Positions 44,065 through 53,567 of a stretch of DNA of 64,000 nucleotides are shown one piece after another. The notes under the pieces were generated by a model. It saw only the letters and a list, made by a program, of their open reading frames with translations. It did not search any database and was not told the origin of the DNA. The DNA is from SAR324 cluster bacterium (GTDB taxonomy: Bacteria; SAR324; NAC60-12): positions 48,199-112,198 of the forward strand of contig JADGAT010000004.1 of NCBI GenBank assembly GCA_015231885.1, read 5' to 3'. Positions within the stretch are counted from its first letter, which is position 1. Each line of letters starts with the position of its first letter. The position numbers and the translations under genes were made by a program.

Positions 44065-46932
44065 ATGAAAAATACTTTTGCAGCATTGTTCAACCTGGAG
44101 AAGGGAGAAGGAAAATTAGTCATACTAATTTTCCTTTTTTCTTTCTGGATCGGGTTTCCCAGAATATTCACAACGACCGCAGCACAAGCTGTTTTTCTGG
44201 AAAAGTTTGATGCTCAATCTTTACCCTATGTTTATATTTTTGCAGCATTCGTCAATGTAATTGTAGGAGGGATTTATCTAAAATTACAGCAAAAACTAGT
44301 ATTCCACAGGCTGCTGATAGGAACTCTGGCAATCATGATTGCCGTTGAAGCAACTTTGAATATTTTGGTAAAAAGTATTGGTGAGCGGTGGCCTGCCCTG
44401 CTGTTTGCTGTATGGAATGAAGCGGAATTTCTTCTGTTGGTGACACTGTTCTGGGCGTTAGCAGCCAAAGTTTTCAATGTTCGTCAAGGAAAACGACTCT
44501 TTGGATTAATTGGAATGGGAGAGGTTCTCACAGGAATTTTGGGTGGGTTGGCAATTCCCTTGATTGTGAATTGGATCGGAACCATTAATTTATTGTTCAT
44601 GTCCATAGGAGGACTGGGAGCTGCTATTTTGACTTTTACGATTCTGCAAAAGAATTTCCCAGAAAAATTGAGACGATCCCAACGCATCGAAACCCAGGCA
44701 TCTACTCAAGAAAAGCCATCACTTCCCCTGAAACTAATTTTAAAAAGTTCTTACATCCATCTGATATTCAGCCTGGCTACTTTCACGATCATGTCCGATT
44801 ATATTGTTTCCAATGCATTTTTTGATCGGGTATCCTTCCGGTATCCCGACAAAGATCAATTGGCGAGCTTCATGGGGCTTTTTTATTCAGCAAATTCTTT
44901 ATTGAGCTTAATTATTGGAGTTTTCCTTGCTGGAAGATTGTTGAGCCAATTTGGAATTTTATTCGGTTTGATTGCAATTCCAGTGACAGTCGGGTTGCAT
45001 GTATTACCCATCTCGATTATAGGAACTGTTGCAGAGCCAGGTCTCATCGTCTTTTGTTTGATGGTTTCAGCAAGAATGTTCTTTAGGACGGGTTATTACA
45101 CACTTTACAAACCGGCCATCACGACGCTTTATCAACCTCTCATTACCAGTCAAAAAGAAAGAGCGCAGGGATTTGTTGACAGCGTTGTTGCTCCGGTGGC
45201 AACAGGAGTAACAGGAATATTTTTATTATTTTTCAACAAAGTTCTGTATTTCAATGCAGTCCAGCTGAGCATGGTAATCACAGTCATTTCCATCTTATGG
45301 GGGATTTGTGCAATATTGACTCGTCAACAATACACCCAGTATCTTTCCAAAGCATTGGCACGCCGAACATTAAGTCAGGATAGCTTTTCCCTGCAGGACA
45401 GTGCCAGTCTCCATATCATTCAAAAAGCCCTGCAAAGTGCCTATGTGCCTGAAGTCATTTATGCAATTGGTATGTTGGAAGAAGGGCAGCCAGATGGTCT
45501 GGACCTTTATTTTCAGAAATTATTACATCATCCCGAACCTCCAATCCGCCAAGAAATTCTGCAGCGCATTGAACATCTTCATCAAGAGACACTATTGAAG
45601 TCCGTTGTTGAACTATTGCAACAAGAAAACAATTTACTTGTCCAAGCAGCAGCAATTAAGACAATTGCGGCATTAGACTCTGATAATGCGACCGAAAGGC
45701 TCCAGCCTTACCTGGAAAGCCGTGATGAAGATGTTCAATCAGGAGCTATCGTTGCATTATTGAAGTATGGCGGCATTTCTGGAGTTCTGGCAGCAGGAAC
45801 CAAGCTGATTCAATATGCAGAGTCTTCACTGGCAGCAGAAAGACGATTTGCAGCACAAGTATTGGGAGAAGTCAGCATCCAGGATTTTTACCAACCCTTG
45901 ATCAAGCTTTTAGCCGATACCGATAAGAAGGTGCAACAAGAAGCGATTGCTGCAGCAGGCAAAATAAAACATCCTCGTTTATGGCCAAAAGTGATTGAAC
46001 ATTTAGAGGATCAAGAATTACGGAATGGAGCAACAACCACGCTCGTCCTTGGTGGGGATGGTGTGGTACTCTATCTCGAAAGTAGTTTCAGCAAAGACAA
46101 ACAAAATCAAGACCTGCGTATTCGCATTGCACAAATCTGTGGAAAATTGAAGGGACAGAAATCCATCAACTTTCTAAGAAAACATATCGAATTTCCTGAT
46201 GAAGACGTGCGCCATCCTATCCTGTTGGCCTTAAAAGCTTGTGAGTATCAATGTTCTGCAGGAGAAGCGGTTTTTCTAAAAAATATGGTCTTTGCAGAAG
46301 TTAAAGATGCCGCATGGGCAATTGCCGCATCTATCGATATTGGAGCCAGTGAATATGGGAACTTGCTGCAAGATGCCTTGATGCGAGAAGTCCGACAAAA
46401 CCGTGAACGCATCTTTCTGTTGCTGTCTTTCATCTATGGTTCCCAACGTATCGCACAAGCATGGCAATCCATCAAAAGTGAGGCCAGTGAAAAAAAGGCT
46501 TATGCATTAGAGTTGATTGATAATATCATTCCTCAAGAGTTCAAACTGGTAATATTTCCTGTCATTGAAGACATTTCACTGGAAGAGAGGATGAAGCTGC
46601 TGAACACAAAATATCCACAAAAATTGATGGGAGTGAACGCGCGTTTAAAAGAAATTGTTGCACGCTCGGATCAGTGGACGACAAGCTGGGCTAAATGTTG
46701 TGCCGTCTATATGATGGGAAAACTGGGATTCTCTGAATTTTACGGCAGCATTGTTTCCATTATCAACAACCCTGCAGAACCTCCTTTATTGTTAGAGCAC
46801 GCCATTTGGGCTCTCGGCCAGATCAGCCCAGATAACATCGCACCATTACTCAATCCTTTATTGAGCCATCGGTCTTCTCAGGTAGCACAAGTTGCTCAAT
46901 ACACTCTTGATCAAACTGAAAGAAAACTATGA
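44065..46932 (+). CDS. NTT (Npt1/Npt2)-type transporter fused to HEAT repeats
   Basis: This is a 955-residue fusion. Residues 1-430 form an NTT/ATP-ADP-translocase-like domain with about twelve membrane helices: FLFSFWIGFPRIFTTTAAQA, VWNEAEFLLLVTLFWALAAKV with NVRQGKRLFGLIGMGE, and later LYQPLITSQKERAQGFVDSVV. Residues 445-955 are helical repeats of HEAT type, such as LLQQENNLLVQAAAIKTIAAL, LADTDKKVQQEAIAAAGKI and EHAIWALGQISPD. Obligate intracellular bacteria use NTT proteins for nucleotide exchange. In free-living bacteria NTT-HEAT forms are known but uncharacterised, so the substrate is open. The stop overlaps the next start (ATGA), coupling it to a cNMP-binding protein. Confidence 0.85.
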   Translation: MKNTFAALFNLEKGEGKLVILIFLFSFWIGFPRIFTTTAAQAVFLEKFDAQSLPYVYIFAAFVNVIVGGIYLKLQQKLVFHRLLIGTLAIMIAVEATLNILVKSIGERWPALLFAVWNEAEFLLLVTLFWALAAKVFNVRQGKRLFGLIGMGEVLTGILGGLAIPLIVNWIGTINLLFMSIGGLGAAILTFTILQKNFPEKLRRSQRIETQASTQEKPSLPLKLILKSSYIHLIFSLATFTIMSDYIVSNAFFDRVSFRYPDKDQLASFMGLFYSANSLLSLIIGVFLAGRLLSQFGILFGLIAIPVTVGLHVLPISIIGTVAEPGLIVFCLMVSARMFFRTGYYTLYKPAITTLYQPLITSQKERAQGFVDSVVAPVATGVTGIFLLFFNKVLYFNAVQLSMVITVISILWGICAILTRQQYTQYLSKALARRTLSQDSFSLQDSASLHIIQKALQSAYVPEVIYAIGMLEEGQPDGLDLYFQKLLHHPEPPIRQEILQRIEHLHQETLLKSVVELLQQENNLLVQAAAIKTIAALDSDNATERLQPYLESRDEDVQSGAIVALLKYGGISGVLAAGTKLIQYAESSLAAERRFAAQVLGEVSIQDFYQPLIKLLADTDKKVQQEAIAAAGKIKHPRLWPKVIEHLEDQELRNGATTTLVLGGDGVVLYLESSFSKDKQNQDLRIRIAQICGKLKGQKSINFLRKHIEFPDEDVRHPILLALKACEYQCSAGEAVFLKNMVFAEVKDAAWAIAASIDIGASEYGNLLQDALMREVRQNRERIFLLLSFIYGSQRIAQAWQSIKSEASEKKAYALELIDNIIPQEFKLVIFPVIEDISLEERMKLLNTKYPQKLMGVNARLKEIVARSDQWTTSWAKCCAVYMMGKLGFSEFYGSIVSIINNPAEPPLLLEHAIWALGQISPDNIAPLLNPLLSHRSSQVAQVAQYTLDQTERKL

Positions 46933-47348
46933 GATTAACCATTGAAAAGGTATTACTGTTAAAATCGGTTGCCATGCTGGCAGATACTCCCGATCATATA
47001 TTAGCGGAGCTTGCCTCGATCTTGACGGAGATATCGGTTTCTAGCGGAGAAACGATCGTCAAAGAGGGTGAAATAGGAACCTCCATGTACATCATCATTG
47101 ATGGCAAAATCGGAGTTTATCGAAATAATAAGAAACTGGCAATCTTGGGCAACCGAGAAGTTTTTGGCGAACTGGCAGCCCTTTCTCCTGAAGCAAGAAC
47201 GGCAACAATAGTGGCAGAAGAAGACACTCAGTTATTTCGTTTGGATCAAGAAGCCCTCCATGAATTCATGGGACAATACATTGAAGTGGCCATTGGAATC
47301 ATCAATGTCTTGTGTCAACGACTACGTGAACAATTTCAATCCAAATAA
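46929..47348 (+). CDS. Stand-alone cyclic-nucleotide-binding (CAP_ED) protein
   Basis: This 139-residue protein is essentially one cNMP-binding domain: EGEIGTSMYIIIDGKIGVY, then the phosphate-binding cassette FGELAALSPEARTATI, with the Glu and Arg needed to hold the cyclic phosphate, and a C-terminal helix. No DNA-binding helix-turn-helix follows, so it is not a CRP-type regulator. Its ATG overlaps the stop of the NTT-HEAT gene by four bases, strongly implying that the two proteins work together, with this one likely regulating transport in response to cAMP, cGMP or a related ligand. In some bacteria the three domains occur in one chain. Confidence 0.88.
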   Translation: MRLTIEKVLLLKSVAMLADTPDHILAELASILTEISVSSGETIVKEGEIGTSMYIIIDGKIGVYRNNKKLAILGNREVFGELAALSPEARTATIVAEEDTQLFRLDQEALHEFMGQYIEVAIGIINVLCQRLREQFQSK

Positions 47349-47440
47349 GCGCTATTGTTCGGCCACATTTTTGCATTTCTTATTTCATATTATTTCCCAG
47401 CAAGCTTTCCCTTATAACTTTTGGAATAAAGGATGTCTTC

Positions 47441-48097
47441 ATGAAAACAGCAAAGGTTCTGATTTTGATGACAATAGGATGCCTGCTTTACAGCAATACA
47501 GTTTTTGCAGAATTCCACCGGATTCGTTTACTGGCACCCGTCTCCGAACAAGGAGAATTGGACGTGGGAGATTCGGATGCAACCATTACTCAAAATCCTA
47601 CAACTTCCGGATTTGGTCTGTACTATGTAATGCCCTTTGGGTTGGGGATTGGATACTCCACACTTTCTACAACAGCAGAATCAGAATTTGATTTCCAATC
47701 CATTTGCTGTCTCATAATCCAATCAATGCAATACGACAGCAATTTTGTAGACATTTCTTACACAATTGGCGAAGCATTCAGTTTCACTCTGGGTGCAGGT
47801 CTGGTAATCGACGGAAGCGCGAAACTTGATTACGAAGCTGAGTTTATCTCCTCTTGGACTGCACTCACTGGAGATTCTGATTTTTCAAGGAATTTCAACG
47901 CATCGGATGCTTCTGGAAACTCCTGGTTTGTGCTGGCGGGAATGGAGTTTGAGCCGATGGAGCTAATATTGGGCTACAGAGCAAACAGTCTTAGCTATAA
48001 ATTTGATCTGGATGATATTATCATCAACAACAGTTCCACCTTCACTCATAAACTAGAGACAGCCGAGATTCTGGCAGGAATTGGGGTGGTCTTTTAG
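47441..48097 (+). CDS. Small outer-membrane beta-barrel protein
   Basis: This 218-residue protein has a signal peptide (LILMTIGCLLYSNTVFA). The mature part has alternating strands (YVMPFGLGIGYSTLST, FVDISYTIGEAFSFTLGAGLV, MELILGYRANSLSYKFD) and a C-terminal ILAGIGVVF with terminal Phe. This fits an 8-stranded barrel of the OmpA-like or OmpW-like size class, with no further specificity. It follows the cNMP gene by 92 bp and converges with the flagellar block. Confidence 0.75.
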   Translation: MKTAKVLILMTIGCLLYSNTVFAEFHRIRLLAPVSEQGELDVGDSDATITQNPTTSGFGLYYVMPFGLGIGYSTLSTTAESEFDFQSICCLIIQSMQYDSNFVDISYTIGEAFSFTLGAGLVIDGSAKLDYEAEFISSWTALTGDSDFSRNFNASDASGNSWFVLAGMEFEPMELILGYRANSLSYKFDLDDIIINNSSTFTHKLETAEILAGIGVVF

Positions 48098-48131
48098 TTG
48101 TGAAAAATTTCAGGCAGACACAAAAAAGGGA

Positions 48132-48386
48132 CTAATCGGACTCCGTGTCAGACAACTTTTTCACTTCATTACGAAAAGCAGTTCGCACGGAGAGATAACC
48201 TGTCAGGATTCCATCTTCGTAATTGAACACGGGATCCAGATAAAGGTCATTGAAATCCTGGGGATTGCGAATATCTTCAGGAGTTAAATTGGGATGAACC
48301 TCACAAGCCACTTTAAGTGTTTTTTTTTCTTGCATTTCAATCATTTGGTCCAAAATCATTTCTAACGAGTCTTGTAGGGAAGACAT
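48132..48386 (-). CDS. Small protein at the end of the fliA unit
   Basis: This 84-residue acidic protein begins SSLQDSLEMILDQMIEMQEKK, an amphipathic helix, then has a short ordered region around HPNLTPEDIRNPQDFNDLYLDPVFNYEDG. GAGGAG within the end of fliA precedes the ATG, and only 6 bp separate the two genes, so it is translated from the flagellar message. I do not recognise the family. A chaperone or regulator linked to sigma-28 is possible from position alone; it has none of FlgM's obvious features. Confidence 0.65.
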   Translation of the reverse strand: MSSLQDSLEMILDQMIEMQEKKTLKVACEVHPNLTPEDIRNPQDFNDLYLDPVFNYEDGILTGYLSVRTAFRNEVKKLSDTESD

Positions 48387-48392
48387 GGGGGA

Positions 48393-49133
48393 TTACTCCT
48401 CAAGATTAGATTTTAAGGCAACACGCAATTTAACAATAGTTTTGGTTCGAATTTGAGAGACTCTCGACTCAGACACTCCTAAAATTTCTCCAATTTCTTT
48501 TAAGTTCATTTCTTCCATGTAGTAGAGAGAGAGGATCAGCTGTTCTTGCTCTGGCAGCATCTGAATGGCATCTGCCAGTTTTCCTTTCATTTCTCCTGTA
48601 GAGAAGGTTAAAAAAGGATCTTCTGCATCAGGATCTGCCAGAATTTCATGGACATCCTGTGAGTCATCTTCATCTTTTTTACCAAAATTTTCCAAAGAGA
48701 GCAAAGGAATCGGACGGGATTTTGCGAGAAATTCATGATATTCTTTCAGGGACATCTCCAGTTCACTGGCGACTTCCTGATCGGTTGGTTCCCTGGCCAG
48801 TTGATTCGTCAACAGCGTATAAACCTGTTCGAGCTTGCTGGCGGCACTACGCACCGAGCGTGGAATCCAATCCATGGAACGCAGTTCATCAATAATAGTC
48901 CCTTTGATGCGAAATTCGGCATAGGTTCTGAACTGCACCTCTTTGGTTTCATCAAATTTATCAATTGCATCCAACAATCCAATGGAACCCGCTTGATACA
49001 GCTCGTCACGATCCACCCCATCAGGGAGCCTGGCAGCCATTCTATTGACAATACGTTTGATTAAATGCGCATGCTCTAATACCAGATCTTCTCTGCTTTT
49101 TTTTGCTTGCTGCGCATACGGATTTGGTCTCAC
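48393..49133 (-). CDS. fliA: Flagellar sigma factor sigma-28 (FliA/WhiG family)
   Basis: This 246-residue protein has the sigma-70 family regions in order. Region 2 contains DELYQAGSIGLLDAIDKFD and FRTYAEFRIKGTIIDELRSMDWIPRS, the FliA/WhiG hallmark. Region 3 is LAREPTDQEVASELEMS. Region 4 is LPEQEQLILSLYYMEEMNLKEIGEILGVSESRVSQ-type sequence with a helix-turn-helix. It directs RNA polymerase to late flagellar promoters. The start is a GTG at 49133. It lies 35 bp after flhG and ahead of a small unknown gene in the same unit. Confidence 0.94.
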   Translation of the reverse strand: MRPNPYAQQAKKSREDLVLEHAHLIKRIVNRMAARLPDGVDRDELYQAGSIGLLDAIDKFDETKEVQFRTYAEFRIKGTIIDELRSMDWIPRSVRSAASKLEQVYTLLTNQLAREPTDQEVASELEMSLKEYHEFLAKSRPIPLLSLENFGKKDEDDSQDVHEILADPDAEDPFLTFSTGEMKGKLADAIQMLPEQEQLILSLYYMEEMNLKEIGEILGVSESRVSQIRTKTIVKLRVALKSNLEE

Positions 49134-49168
49134 GGTTGTTCACCATTCACAGAAGTTAGTTTTTCAGC

Positions 49169-50074
49169 CTATTTTTGTCTCTTCCAATGCAATAAGCGAT
49201 CCCAAAAATTTGGTGCAGATCCTTTCACATCAAGGCTCGGCAGTGTTGTGGCATCTTTTTCTATCTGCTGAGCAAGTGCATAAAAACATTTGCCCGCAGG
49301 AGATTTTGGAAATACCTCCAATAAAGGTTTCTGCATCCGTACTGCTTTGGTGAGCATCGGATCTTTGAACACAAATCCCACATAGTTGATATTGATTTGT
49401 AAAAAGTCGTGAACCACTTTATGAAGGCGTTCAAATACAGCCTGTGCCTCTTTACGAGATTCTACGGCATTTGTGATTAAATTGAATTTGCGCACATGGT
49501 ATTTTGTTGCCAAAATCTTAATGACAGAATAAGCATCCGTCATTGAAGTCGGTTCTGGAGTTGCAACCAAAATTATCTCATCCGCAGTTGCATTGAAGCG
49601 CAAAACATTCGAAGCGATTCCCGCTCCAGTGTCCACCAGAAGATAATCCATCGTCTGATCAATTTCTCCTAGTTTACGGAATAGCTTGACCTGCTCATCC
49701 CGACTCAACTCGGCTAATTCACTGAGTCCAGAACTGGCAGGCAAAATTCGTATATTCGCCGGACCATTGACAATAATGTCATTGATGTTCTTCTCCCCGG
49801 AAAGCACATGCTCAATATTATAGGGAGGCGAGATATTCAACAGAACATCAATATTGGCAAGCCCTAAATCCGCATCAAGAATGAACACCCGACGACCAAG
49901 AGAAGAAAGGGCATAAGCCAAATTAATCGTAATATTGGTTTTACCCACCCCGCCTTTTCCACTGGTGATACTGATGACGCGGACACGACGTTTCTTTTTC
50001 TTAGTGTTGCTTTGTTCTTTGGCAGCATCAGAACCCACGAGCTGACGTAATGTACTGGCCTGATCCATTATCAT
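49169..50074 (-). CDS. flhG: Flagellar number regulator, MinD-like ATPase FlhG/FleN
   Basis: This 301-residue protein has the N-terminal DQASTLRQLV motif that, in FlhG, stimulates the FlhF GTPase. A deviant Walker A SGKGGVGKT (38-46) follows, then ILDADLGLANIDVLL (switch I), LLVDTGAGI (Walker B) and a membrane-targeting C-terminal helix region. FlhG controls flagellar number and position with FlhF, which is encoded just upstream (38 bp gap). The order flhF-flhG-fliA is the common one in polarly flagellated proteobacteria. Confidence 0.93.
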   Translation of the reverse strand: MIMDQASTLRQLVGSDAAKEQSNTKKKKRRVRVISITSGKGGVGKTNITINLAYALSSLGRRVFILDADLGLANIDVLLNISPPYNIEHVLSGEKNINDIIVNGPANIRILPASSGLSELAELSRDEQVKLFRKLGEIDQTMDYLLVDTGAGIASNVLRFNATADEIILVATPEPTSMTDAYSVIKILATKYHVRKFNLITNAVESRKEAQAVFERLHKVVHDFLQININYVGFVFKDPMLTKAVRMQKPLLEVFPKSPAGKCFYALAQQIEKDATTLPSLDVKGSAPNFWDRLLHWKRQK

Positions 50075-50112
50075 GGTTATTTTTCAAAAGGAAAGGTTTG
50101 GTAAATAAAGAC

Positions 50113-51387
50113 TCAGTCTCCTGCAATATTTAACAAAAGATCGACCAAGCGTTCTTTGGTAGCTGCTTCAATATCTTCAGGAACCTTTTGGCCAGTAGTC
50201 AAGAAAGCAATCGGCTTCTTAAAGCGAATCGCATGGTTAAAAATACAACCATACGATGTACTTTCATCTAATTTTGTAAAAATCACGCCATCCAGGCGCA
50301 TCTCACCAAATTTTCGAGTGATTTCAGAAATTTCATAATCTTTTGTGGTTGAGCTCAAAACAAGATAATTATCCACCCGGTGATTACTCTCCAAGAGCTC
50401 TCGTAATTCGAACATTTGTGCTTCATCTCTCTGTGAGCGTCCACCCGTATCAATGAGAAGCACATCATAATCTGAATATTTTTCAATGGTCTGATTGAGT
50501 TCTGCTTTGTTGGCCACTACTTCCAGGGGGACATTCATGATCTTTGCGTACGCCCGCAGCTGCTCAATAGCACCAATACGAAAAGTATCAACCGTCAACA
50601 TGGCAACTTTGTGTTTGTATTTCAAAACCTGCTCAGAAGCAATCTTTGCTGCCGTAGTTGTCTTTCCAACACCAGTTGGTCCAACCAACGAAAAAATTTT
50701 TTGTTTTGTACCTTCTTTTGGAATACCATTGGTTGTTTTAATAATCTTCATGAGCATGCGAGCAATGAAAATTTTTACATAAGGAAAATTATTCAGTTCT
50801 TCTAAAGGAATACTTTTTTTTGCTTCTTGAATCAATCGACGCGCAAATTTTTCTTCCAATCCATTGAACACCATTTGCTGGAACAATACTACCAAATTCT
50901 CGGATAATTCTTCATCCCTCAGTTGATTCGATTGAGCAGCAAGTGTCTGAACCATGTGGCGAATTTCCGACATATCCTGCTGCAATTGTACCGTCGTGCG
51001 GCTTTCAACAGAAGGTTGCTGCATACCCGCAATCATATCTTTCAGCTCTTGTATCTCCTCACGAATAGGTAAGAGCATGCGTTGTGTTTCTTCATGATTA
51101 CTTCGGGAAAGGCTGGGCGATGGCATTTTCTTTTCTAATGTTTCAGGGATGCCATATGGAGAAACTTCTGGAGATTTTTTCAAGACAGGAGGAGGGCTGG
51201 GCTGCCTCTGGGCTGTTTCATCACGTGCCGCAGTCACTTCCAACATACTTTTTCCAAAAAGACCAAATGAGTTCTTACTTTCTTTGACTTGCCGAGTAGA
51301 AACAATGATTGCATCAGGACCAAGATCTTTTTTAATTTGCTGAAGTGCCTCCTGAATGTTATTGACACGATATCTTTTCAGGTTCAT
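50113..51387 (-). CDS. flhF: Flagellar placement GTPase FlhF
   Basis: This 424-residue SRP-type GTPase has a basic FlhF B-domain (MNLKRYRVNNIQEALQQIKK is the opening), a low-complexity Pro/Ser linker (about 65-95), an N domain with coiled-coil character and a G domain. The G domain shows P-loop GPTGVGKTTTAAK (236-248), DTFRIGAIEQLRAYA, LIDTGGRSQRDEAQM and FTKLDESTSYG (the guanine-specific TKxD). It marks the pole for flagellar assembly together with FlhG. It sits between flhA and flhG with gaps of about 32 and 38 bp. Confidence 0.95.
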   Translation of the reverse strand: MNLKRYRVNNIQEALQQIKKDLGPDAIIVSTRQVKESKNSFGLFGKSMLEVTAARDETAQRQPSPPPVLKKSPEVSPYGIPETLEKKMPSPSLSRSNHEETQRMLLPIREEIQELKDMIAGMQQPSVESRTTVQLQQDMSEIRHMVQTLAAQSNQLRDEELSENLVVLFQQMVFNGLEEKFARRLIQEAKKSIPLEELNNFPYVKIFIARMLMKIIKTTNGIPKEGTKQKIFSLVGPTGVGKTTTAAKIASEQVLKYKHKVAMLTVDTFRIGAIEQLRAYAKIMNVPLEVVANKAELNQTIEKYSDYDVLLIDTGGRSQRDEAQMFELRELLESNHRVDNYLVLSSTTKDYEISEITRKFGEMRLDGVIFTKLDESTSYGCIFNHAIRFKKPIAFLTTGQKVPEDIEAATKERLVDLLLNIAGD

Positions 51388-51419
51388 TTTTATTATTTCT
51401 TAGAAGTTTCCCCCCTGTT

Positions 51420-53507
51420 TCACTCGACAATTCCCAAGCTCTCAATCCTGACATCTGGTGAGATTTCATTATGAGAAAGAACCACCAGGTTCGGAATAAA
51501 ACGCTCTGTCAGTCGTTTCACATGGGGTCGAATCAATGGGGAACATAGTAAAATAGGCTGATAACTATTGATGGCAAACATCTCCATCAGCCCTTCGGTT
51601 TTATTAATAATCGCCTGTGCCAACTCTGGATCCAATCCAAGGTAGGTGCCATGCCCAGTGTCTTGAATCGCCTGTGCAATTTGATCTTCAATTTCCTGAC
51701 TCATGGTAGTTAATGGCAGTAAACCATCAGCCGTCTGATACTGACGAGTAATCGGACGTGACATCGATTGCCGGACATATTCTGTTAATAAATCAGGATC
51801 TTTGGTCAGAGGTGCCATATCGGCCAATGTTTCTAAAATAGTATGCAAGTCCCGAATAGAAACCTGTTCTCTCAACAAATTCTGTAGCACTTTCTGAGCA
51901 GCTCCCAGTGGCAATAAGTTTGGAATTAATTCTTCAACCACTTTAGGCTCATTTTGAGCAAAGTTATCCAAAAGACGCTGTGTCTCCTGGCGCCCTAAAA
52001 ATTCATATGCTTGTGATTTCAAAATCTCTGTAATATGAGTGGCCAGTACAGTCGGTATATCAACGACTGTATATCCCGCAAATTGGGCACGTTCTTCATC
52101 TTCTGGGCTAATCCACATGGCGGGCAGACCAAAAGCAGGCTCAACCGTATCAACACCAGCAATCTCTTCATCCACATCCCCTGTCTTCATTGCCATGTAT
52201 TGCCCTACCATTAACTCACTGCGTCCTACTTCAATCCCTTTGATCGTAATGGAATATTCACCAGGAGCTAATTCCAGGTTATCTTTGATATGCATAGGAG
52301 GGACAATGAAACCAAAATCTAAAGCCACTTGACGGCGAATGGATTTCACCCGTTTCAACAGCTCACCATCTTGTTCTTCATCCACAAGCGGTATTAAACC
52401 ATATCCAAGTTCCAGGCCAAACATGTCAATTGGAAGCAAAGACGCGATATCTTCTGGTTCTTCATCGATTTTTTGCTGTTCTTCCTGGGCCACTTGCAAC
52501 TGTTCTTCCTGGGTCACACGTTGATTATGTTGTTTGGCCGAGTAAGCCAATGCCCCAGTGGCAAGAGATAGCATTAAAAATGGAACGGTCGGTAAACCAG
52601 GTACCATGGCAAAAGCCAAAAGGACCATGGAGGCAACAAACAGAGCCTGTACATTATTGAACATCTGCTTTTGCAGATCAATGGAGAGTTTGTTCTCTGC
52701 AGAGGCTTTAGTCACAACAATACCGGCGCCAACAGAAATGATCAATGCCGGAATTTGGGAAACCAGACCATCACCAATGGTTAAAATAGCATATGTTCCA
52801 AAAGCATCGGCAGCTGACATGCCGAATTGAGTAGTCCCCACCAGGAGTCCACCAATGATATTGATCGCGCTGATGATCAAACCCGCAATGGAATCACCTC
52901 TCACAAATTTACTGGCTCCATCCATAGCACCATAGAAGTCGGACTCTCGCTGCACCAAAGTACGGCGTTCTTTTGCCTGCTGCTCGTCCACCAACCCCGC
53001 ATTCAAGTCCGCATCAATCGCCATTTGTTTTCCAGGCATCGCATCCAACGTAAAACGTGCGGCTACTTCGGCAATGCGCCCGGCACCTTTTGTGATGACA
53101 ACAAAGTTAATCAACACCAAAATCAAGAAGATAATAATCCCGACAATTTGATTCCCTCCTGCCACAAACTCTCCAAAAGCTTTAATCACGCTTCCGGCAG
53201 CATTAGGTCCCTGGTTCCCATTCAGTAGAATAAGACGGGTCGAGGCCACATTCAATGACAGGCGGAAAAGGGTTGAAATGAGAAGTATGGTCGGAAAGGA
53301 TGAAAAATCCAAGGCAGTGGTAGTAAAAAGAGCGACAAACAAGATCAGTACAGCCAGTGTGATACTCATTGCCAACAACAGATCAATCATCAGCTCTGGC
53401 AAGGGAAGCACCATAATCAATAAGATGCCAATCACCCCTGCCGCAAGAAGCAAATCCGAGTTCCGTGTAAGACGTCCAACGGATAACTTAGTTTGTGATG
53501 CAGCCAC
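51420..53507 (-). CDS. flhA: Flagellar export gate protein FlhA
   Basis: This 695-residue protein has an N-terminal membrane domain with about eight helices, including LSLNVASTRLILLNG and GFGEFVAGG-type FlhA motifs (FGEFVAGGNQIVG) and the FHIPEP-family loop around MPGKQMAIDADLNAGL. The large cytoplasmic domain (from about residue 330) receives chaperone-substrate complexes. It is a core subunit of the flagellar type III export gate. The start is a GTG at 53507 preceded by AGGGAAAC. The 180-bp gap upstream, with inverted repeats, is the longest in the flagellar run. Confidence 0.96.
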   Translation of the reverse strand: MAASQTKLSVGRLTRNSDLLLAAGVIGILLIMVLPLPELMIDLLLAMSITLAVLILFVALFTTTALDFSSFPTILLISTLFRLSLNVASTRLILLNGNQGPNAAGSVIKAFGEFVAGGNQIVGIIIFLILVLINFVVITKGAGRIAEVAARFTLDAMPGKQMAIDADLNAGLVDEQQAKERRTLVQRESDFYGAMDGASKFVRGDSIAGLIISAINIIGGLLVGTTQFGMSAADAFGTYAILTIGDGLVSQIPALIISVGAGIVVTKASAENKLSIDLQKQMFNNVQALFVASMVLLAFAMVPGLPTVPFLMLSLATGALAYSAKQHNQRVTQEEQLQVAQEEQQKIDEEPEDIASLLPIDMFGLELGYGLIPLVDEEQDGELLKRVKSIRRQVALDFGFIVPPMHIKDNLELAPGEYSITIKGIEVGRSELMVGQYMAMKTGDVDEEIAGVDTVEPAFGLPAMWISPEDEERAQFAGYTVVDIPTVLATHITEILKSQAYEFLGRQETQRLLDNFAQNEPKVVEELIPNLLPLGAAQKVLQNLLREQVSIRDLHTILETLADMAPLTKDPDLLTEYVRQSMSRPITRQYQTADGLLPLTTMSQEIEDQIAQAIQDTGHGTYLGLDPELAQAIINKTEGLMEMFAINSYQPILLCSPLIRPHVKRLTERFIPNLVVLSHNEISPDVRIESLGIVE

Positions 53508-53567
53508 GTTTCCCTATTTTTGAATAAATTGCACTTGGTTTGGTAAGTCTGCTCAATACCATCTCAA

